Positions 61,580 through 64,000 of a stretch of 64,000 nucleotides of DNA are shown here, piece after piece. Below the pieces are notes generated by a model, which worked only from the letters and a program-made list of their open reading frames with translations, did not search any database and was not told the DNA's origin. Source of the DNA: Bacteroidales bacterium. GTDB taxonomy: Bacteria > Bacteroidota > Bacteroidia > Bacteroidales > UBA932. A program made the translations under genes and the position numbers. Location of the stretch: assembly GCA_017938925.1 (NCBI GenBank), contig JAGBAO010000005.1, forward strand, positions 18,950 to 82,949, in the 5' to 3' direction. Every line of letters starts with the position of its first letter. The first letter of the stretch is position 1.

Positions 61580-62773
61580 ATGATAAAGATAATACTGAAA
61601 AGAGGCAGGGAAGAGTCCCTGATGCGTTTCCACCCATGGGTCTTCTCTGGAGCTATTGCTGATGTCCAGGGAAATCCGTCGGAAGGTGATCTGGTGGCGG
61701 TACATGCTGCAGACGGCGGTCTGCTGGCATACGGACATTATCAGATCGGCTCGATTGCAGTGCGTGTGCTCAGTTTCGACGACAGCGCACTCCGCCCTGA
61801 TTTCTGGGAGGTAATGCTGTCCCGCGCGCTTCAGGTGCGTATAGACTGCGGTCTTCATGGAAGTGCAATGACAAACTGCTATCGTCTGGTCCACGGCGAG
61901 GGAGACAACCTGCCGGGACTGATCATCGATTACTACGATGGCGTGTGCGTCATGCAGGCTCACTCAGTGGGAATGTTCAGAGCAAAGAAACAGATTTCGG
62001 ATGCGCTTCAGAAAGTATATGGAGAATCGTTGAAGGCCGTTTATGACAAGAGTTCGGGTACTGCACCGTACAAGGCTGGGCTCGAACTGATTGACGGTTA
62101 TATGTATCGCCATCCCGAGTTCAGGGATGACGAACAGGTTGTCGTGGAGAACGGGCAGAAGTTCCTTGTGAACTGGACAGAGGGACAGAAGACCGGATTC
62201 TTCCTGGACCAGCGTGACAACAGGGCTTTGGTCGGAAGTCTTTCTCGTGGCCGTAATGTCCTGAATCTCTTCTGCTACACAGGTGGATTCTCAATCTATG
62301 CTTTAGCAAACGGAGCCCTTCATGTGGATTCTGTTGACAGTTCCAGGAAGGCCATGATGATGGTAGACAGGAACGTGGAGCTGAACGGATTCGATCCGTC
62401 ATTGCACACCAGTCTCTGCTGCGATGCAATCGACTATCTTCGTGATGTTCCGGAAGGAAAATATGACCTGATGATAGTGGATCCGCCAGCATTTGCAAAG
62501 CATAGGGGAGCCCTGAAGAATGCCCTTCGTGCCTATCAGCGTCTGAACGCCGCTGCAATTTCAAAGGTTGCTCCGGGAGGATTCGTTTTCACATACAGCT
62601 GCTCGCAGGTGGTGGACAAGGAAGCATTCGCATTGGCAGTCTTTTCGGCAGCTGCCCAGTGCGGACGCAGCGTGAGGATCCTGGACCGTCTGAACCAGCC
62701 GTGCGACCACTCCGTGAACATCTATCATCCGGAAGGGGAGTACCTCAAGGGACTTTTGCTCTATGTGGAATAG
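61580..62773 (+). CDS. Class I SAM-dependent rRNA methyltransferase (RlmI-like)
   Basis: A 397-residue methyltransferase of the RlmI/RlmK family that methylates a cytosine (m5C) in 23S rRNA. An N-terminal PUA-type domain (ESLMRFHPWVFSGAIADVQG) is followed by the Rossmann domain with KTGFFLDQRDNR, VLNLFCYTGGFSIYA and the catalytic-type MIVDPPAFAKHRG. The C-terminus ends GEYLKGLLLYVE. The length is standard for the family. An inverted repeat follows at 62816-62847. Confidence 0.92.
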   Translation: MIKIILKRGREESLMRFHPWVFSGAIADVQGNPSEGDLVAVHAADGGLLAYGHYQIGSIAVRVLSFDDSALRPDFWEVMLSRALQVRIDCGLHGSAMTNCYRLVHGEGDNLPGLIIDYYDGVCVMQAHSVGMFRAKKQISDALQKVYGESLKAVYDKSSGTAPYKAGLELIDGYMYRHPEFRDDEQVVVENGQKFLVNWTEGQKTGFFLDQRDNRALVGSLSRGRNVLNLFCYTGGFSIYALANGALHVDSVDSSRKAMMMVDRNVELNGFDPSLHTSLCCDAIDYLRDVPEGKYDLMIVDPPAFAKHRGALKNALRAYQRLNAAAISKVAPGGFVFTYSCSQVVDKEAFALAVFSAAAQCGRSVRILDRLNQPCDHSVNIYHPEGEYLKGLLLYVE

Positions 62774-62815
62774 TGCTCCTATTCCCTAATTCCCTGGAAT
62801 CCAATACATTGCCCA

Positions 62816-62847
62816 ATTGTCCTGCCTTCCTCGCCATGCAGGACAAT
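62816..62847. repeat. Inverted repeat downstream of the methyltransferase
   Basis: ATTGTCCTGC and GCAGGACAAT (10 bp perfect, 12-nt loop), without a U-run. It may be a weak terminator. Confidence 0.5.
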
Positions 62848-62905
62848 CGCTTAATCCCCTGAATGATAGAAAGATACGTGATTTGAGTGAAATTCTGAAA
62901 TAAAT

Positions 62906-62936
62906 TTTGTAATTCAGATAAAAGTCCGTATATTTG
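62906..62936 (+). promoter_or_regulatory. Consensus promoter of the tRNA-Cys gene
   Basis: TTTG (62906-62909), exactly 19 bp, TATATTTG (62929-62936), 19 bp before the tRNA. Confidence 0.8.
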
Positions 62937-62954
62937 CAATCCCAAAACGGAAAT

Positions 62955-63025
62955 GGTGCTTTGGCCGAGCGGTTAGGCACAGGTCTGCAAAACCTGCTAC
63001 AGCGGTTCGATTCCGCTAGGCACCT
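62955..63025 (+). tRNA. tRNA-Cys (anticodon GCA)
   Basis: A cloverleaf folds. Acceptor GGTGCTT/AGGCACC, D arm around GCCGAGCGGTTAGGC, anticodon stem CAGGT/ACCTG with loop CTGCAAA (anticodon GCA), T arm GCGG-TTCGATT-CCGC. CCA is not encoded. A 13-bp hairpin (63031-63060) follows as a terminator. Confidence 0.95.
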
Positions 63026-63030
63026 CTAAA

Positions 63031-63060
63031 AAGTGGCTCTCACACACGTGAGAGCCACTT
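63031..63060 (+). terminator. Hairpin after tRNA-Cys
   Basis: AAGTGGCTCTCAC and GTGAGAGCCACTT form a 13-bp perfect stem with a 4-nt loop. Confidence 0.8.
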
Positions 63061-63105
63061 CGCGTATAAAAACCTTGCTACTTTCTTGCTACCTTTTAAA
63101 AGAAT

Positions 63106-63132
63106 GCCCAGACACGTGTTCTGTGCCTGGGC
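63106..63132. terminator. Hairpin between tRNA-Cys and the phage-like gene
   Basis: GCCCAG-A-CAC and GTG-C-CTGGGC form a 9-bp stem with a one-pair mismatch and an 8-nt loop. It lies at 63106-63132, convergent to the leftward gene ending at 63241. No clear U-run is present. Confidence 0.5.
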
Positions 63133-63240
63133 GGTTGCGATTAAAATATAGTTGCCTTGTGTGGCTTACTATGCTGCGAAGATACAAAGAATTATTTAAT
63201 CTTCACTGTTCTTTGTTTATAAGATTCACAGGAGAAAGGA

Positions 63241-63948
63241 TTACTCGCCCTCTACTGGTGCATCCTCGTCAAGTCTGACCAGGGTGAGCATTTCGCCGGA
63301 TTTTTCGCCGGTTTTGGTGTTCACGAAGAAGTACTTCATGAAGACTTTTGGGGCGGCGGCGTTAGGGGCGCCGTGCTTGTTGTCGAAGTCTTCTTTGATG
63401 TCGTACTCTTCGCAGACTGCTTCGAGAGGCTGGGCGATCTGGACTGCCTTGCCGTAGGCACGGGTGACACCGTTGGACTGTGGAGCGGATGCCATTATGA
63501 TGAGCTTGAGGTCAGCTGCGTTGTCCGGTTCTCCTTCGAGTTCGAATGTGAACTTCGTTGGAGTGAGGGTTACGACGGCTTCGGTCGGGGCTTCAACGCC
63601 CTGGAGTGCCGGAGGGTTGGAGAGGACTTCGCCACCGCAGAATACGATCCAGTAGTTCAGACGTGAATAGAGGTTGGCTCCGGAGATCTTTGCTGAGGTA
63701 CCGAGAACGGATTTTCCAGCCTGGGTCTGAGCCAAGGCATTCCACGCGAGGATCTGGGCGTTGGTTAGGTTCTTCCAGCTCTGCGAGAGCTGCTTGAATA
63801 TTGACTTGACAGCTGCCTGTGCAGATGTTCTGACACCGCCACCGTAGCCACGGTTACGGATGTACTTGCGACCGCGGACCTTGGCTGCGGTCACTCCTTT
63901 TGCGGAGCCTGACATCTCCTCAAAGGCGATAGAAGGAATGTACTTCAT
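63241..63948 (-). CDS. Hypothetical, phage-structural-like protein
   Basis: A 235-residue protein without a signal peptide. The segment LSQSWKNLTNAQILAWNALA and the basic glycine-rich N-terminus (RGRKYIRNRGYGGG) recall small structural proteins of Bacteroidota phages and integrated elements. The acidic C-terminus ends DEDAPVEGE. The family is not identified. It is transcribed toward the tRNA-Cys gene about 215 bp away, as expected for cargo of an element integrated at that tRNA. The remaining bases to the window end (63949-64000) show no gene. Confidence 0.6.
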   Translation of the reverse strand: MKYIPSIAFEEMSGSAKGVTAAKVRGRKYIRNRGYGGGVRTSAQAAVKSIFKQLSQSWKNLTNAQILAWNALAQTQAGKSVLGTSAKISGANLYSRLNYWIVFCGGEVLSNPPALQGVEAPTEAVVTLTPTKFTFELEGEPDNAADLKLIIMASAPQSNGVTRAYGKAVQIAQPLEAVCEEYDIKEDFDNKHGAPNAAAPKVFMKYFFVNTKTGEKSGEMLTLVRLDEDAPVEGE

Positions 63949-64000
63949 AGTTTGTTGGGTTTAAGTTAATGATATTGTGTTTTACGCGCGTTTTCGTAGG

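Overview
The window looks like a chromosomal segment of a member of the Bacteroidales (phylum Bacteroidota), probably a gut-type anaerobe. The evidence is the recurring promoter pattern TTTG-N18-21-TAnnTTTG in front of many genes, weak Shine-Dalgarno sites, and Bacteroidota-typical families and gene orders (nusB-yajC-ybbR-coaE, DUF5606-rimO, surE-lpxB, DUF349-yidC, type III glutamine synthetase, ferredoxin-dependent 2-oxoacid oxidoreductase, glycine-lipid acyltransferases). Genus cannot be assigned from sequence reading alone. Almost all of the window is housekeeping chromosome with short intergenic gaps. Exceptions are a low-GC accessory patch (about 41.9-46.9 kb) and the far right edge after a tRNA-Cys.

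Layout. 0-5.4 kb: a leftward operon for unsaturated-uronate catabolism (kduD, DUF4861 lipoprotein, a GatC-type PTS IIC without IIA/IIB, a kduI with a signal peptide, and a PfkB sugar kinase cut by the window edge). 5.5-9.2 kb: a NagB-like/PIG-L fusion and a phosphohexomutase. 9.2-13.6 kb: dsbD-like, rny, a structured intergenic RNA candidate, zapA and a ZapB-like gene. 13.7-16.3 kb: a four-subunit 2-oxoacid:ferredoxin oxidoreductase. 16.5-18.6 kb: MTA/SAH deaminase plus purine nucleoside phosphorylase. 18.7-21.0 kb: nadE (glutaminase cysteine lost) and a PUR-alpha-like gene. 21.1-26.6 kb: nusB, yajC, ybbR-like, coaE, DUF5606, rimO and a lipoprotein. 26.6-30.1 kb: two acyltransferases resembling glsB/glsA, then DUF1846. 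30.2-32.6 kb: RNase P RNA and a two-gene cassette of an Old Yellow Enzyme reductase and a steroid-5-alpha-reductase homologue. 32.7-35.9 kb: glutaminyl cyclotransferase, then a TPP riboswitch controlling a TonB-dependent receptor. 35.9-41.9 kb: a hypothetical gene with a terminated leader, trmD, DUF349, yidC and yggS.

41.9-46.9 kb (accessory): a small peptide gene with a G9 tract, a large surface lipoprotein, a palindromic repeat element, a double-HTH regulator and its truncated copy, and an Rpn-type nuclease flanked by perfect inverted repeats. 47-62.8 kb: lpxB, surE, gapA, nhaC-like, rubrerythrin, pssA, secreted C1 peptidase, a lipoprotein/outer-membrane protein pair, alpha/beta hydrolase, aminotransferase, glnN, RNase D-like exonuclease and an rRNA methyltransferase. 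62.9-64 kb: tRNA-Cys followed by a phage-like gene, suggesting the edge of an integrated element.

The most interesting candidates are: (1) the uronate operon, in which a periplasmic KduI and a PTS-independent GatC-like permease would form an unusual import route; (2) the OYE plus 5-alpha-reductase pair, which resembles the steroid/bile-acid A-ring reductases reported from gut Bacteroidota; (3) an NAD synthetase that has lost its glutaminase nucleophile; (4) a promoter-leader-terminator unit that may be a small RNA or attenuator; and (5) the Rpn/HTH accessory locus with its large palindromes. No CRISPR array, rRNA operon or complete insertion sequence was seen.
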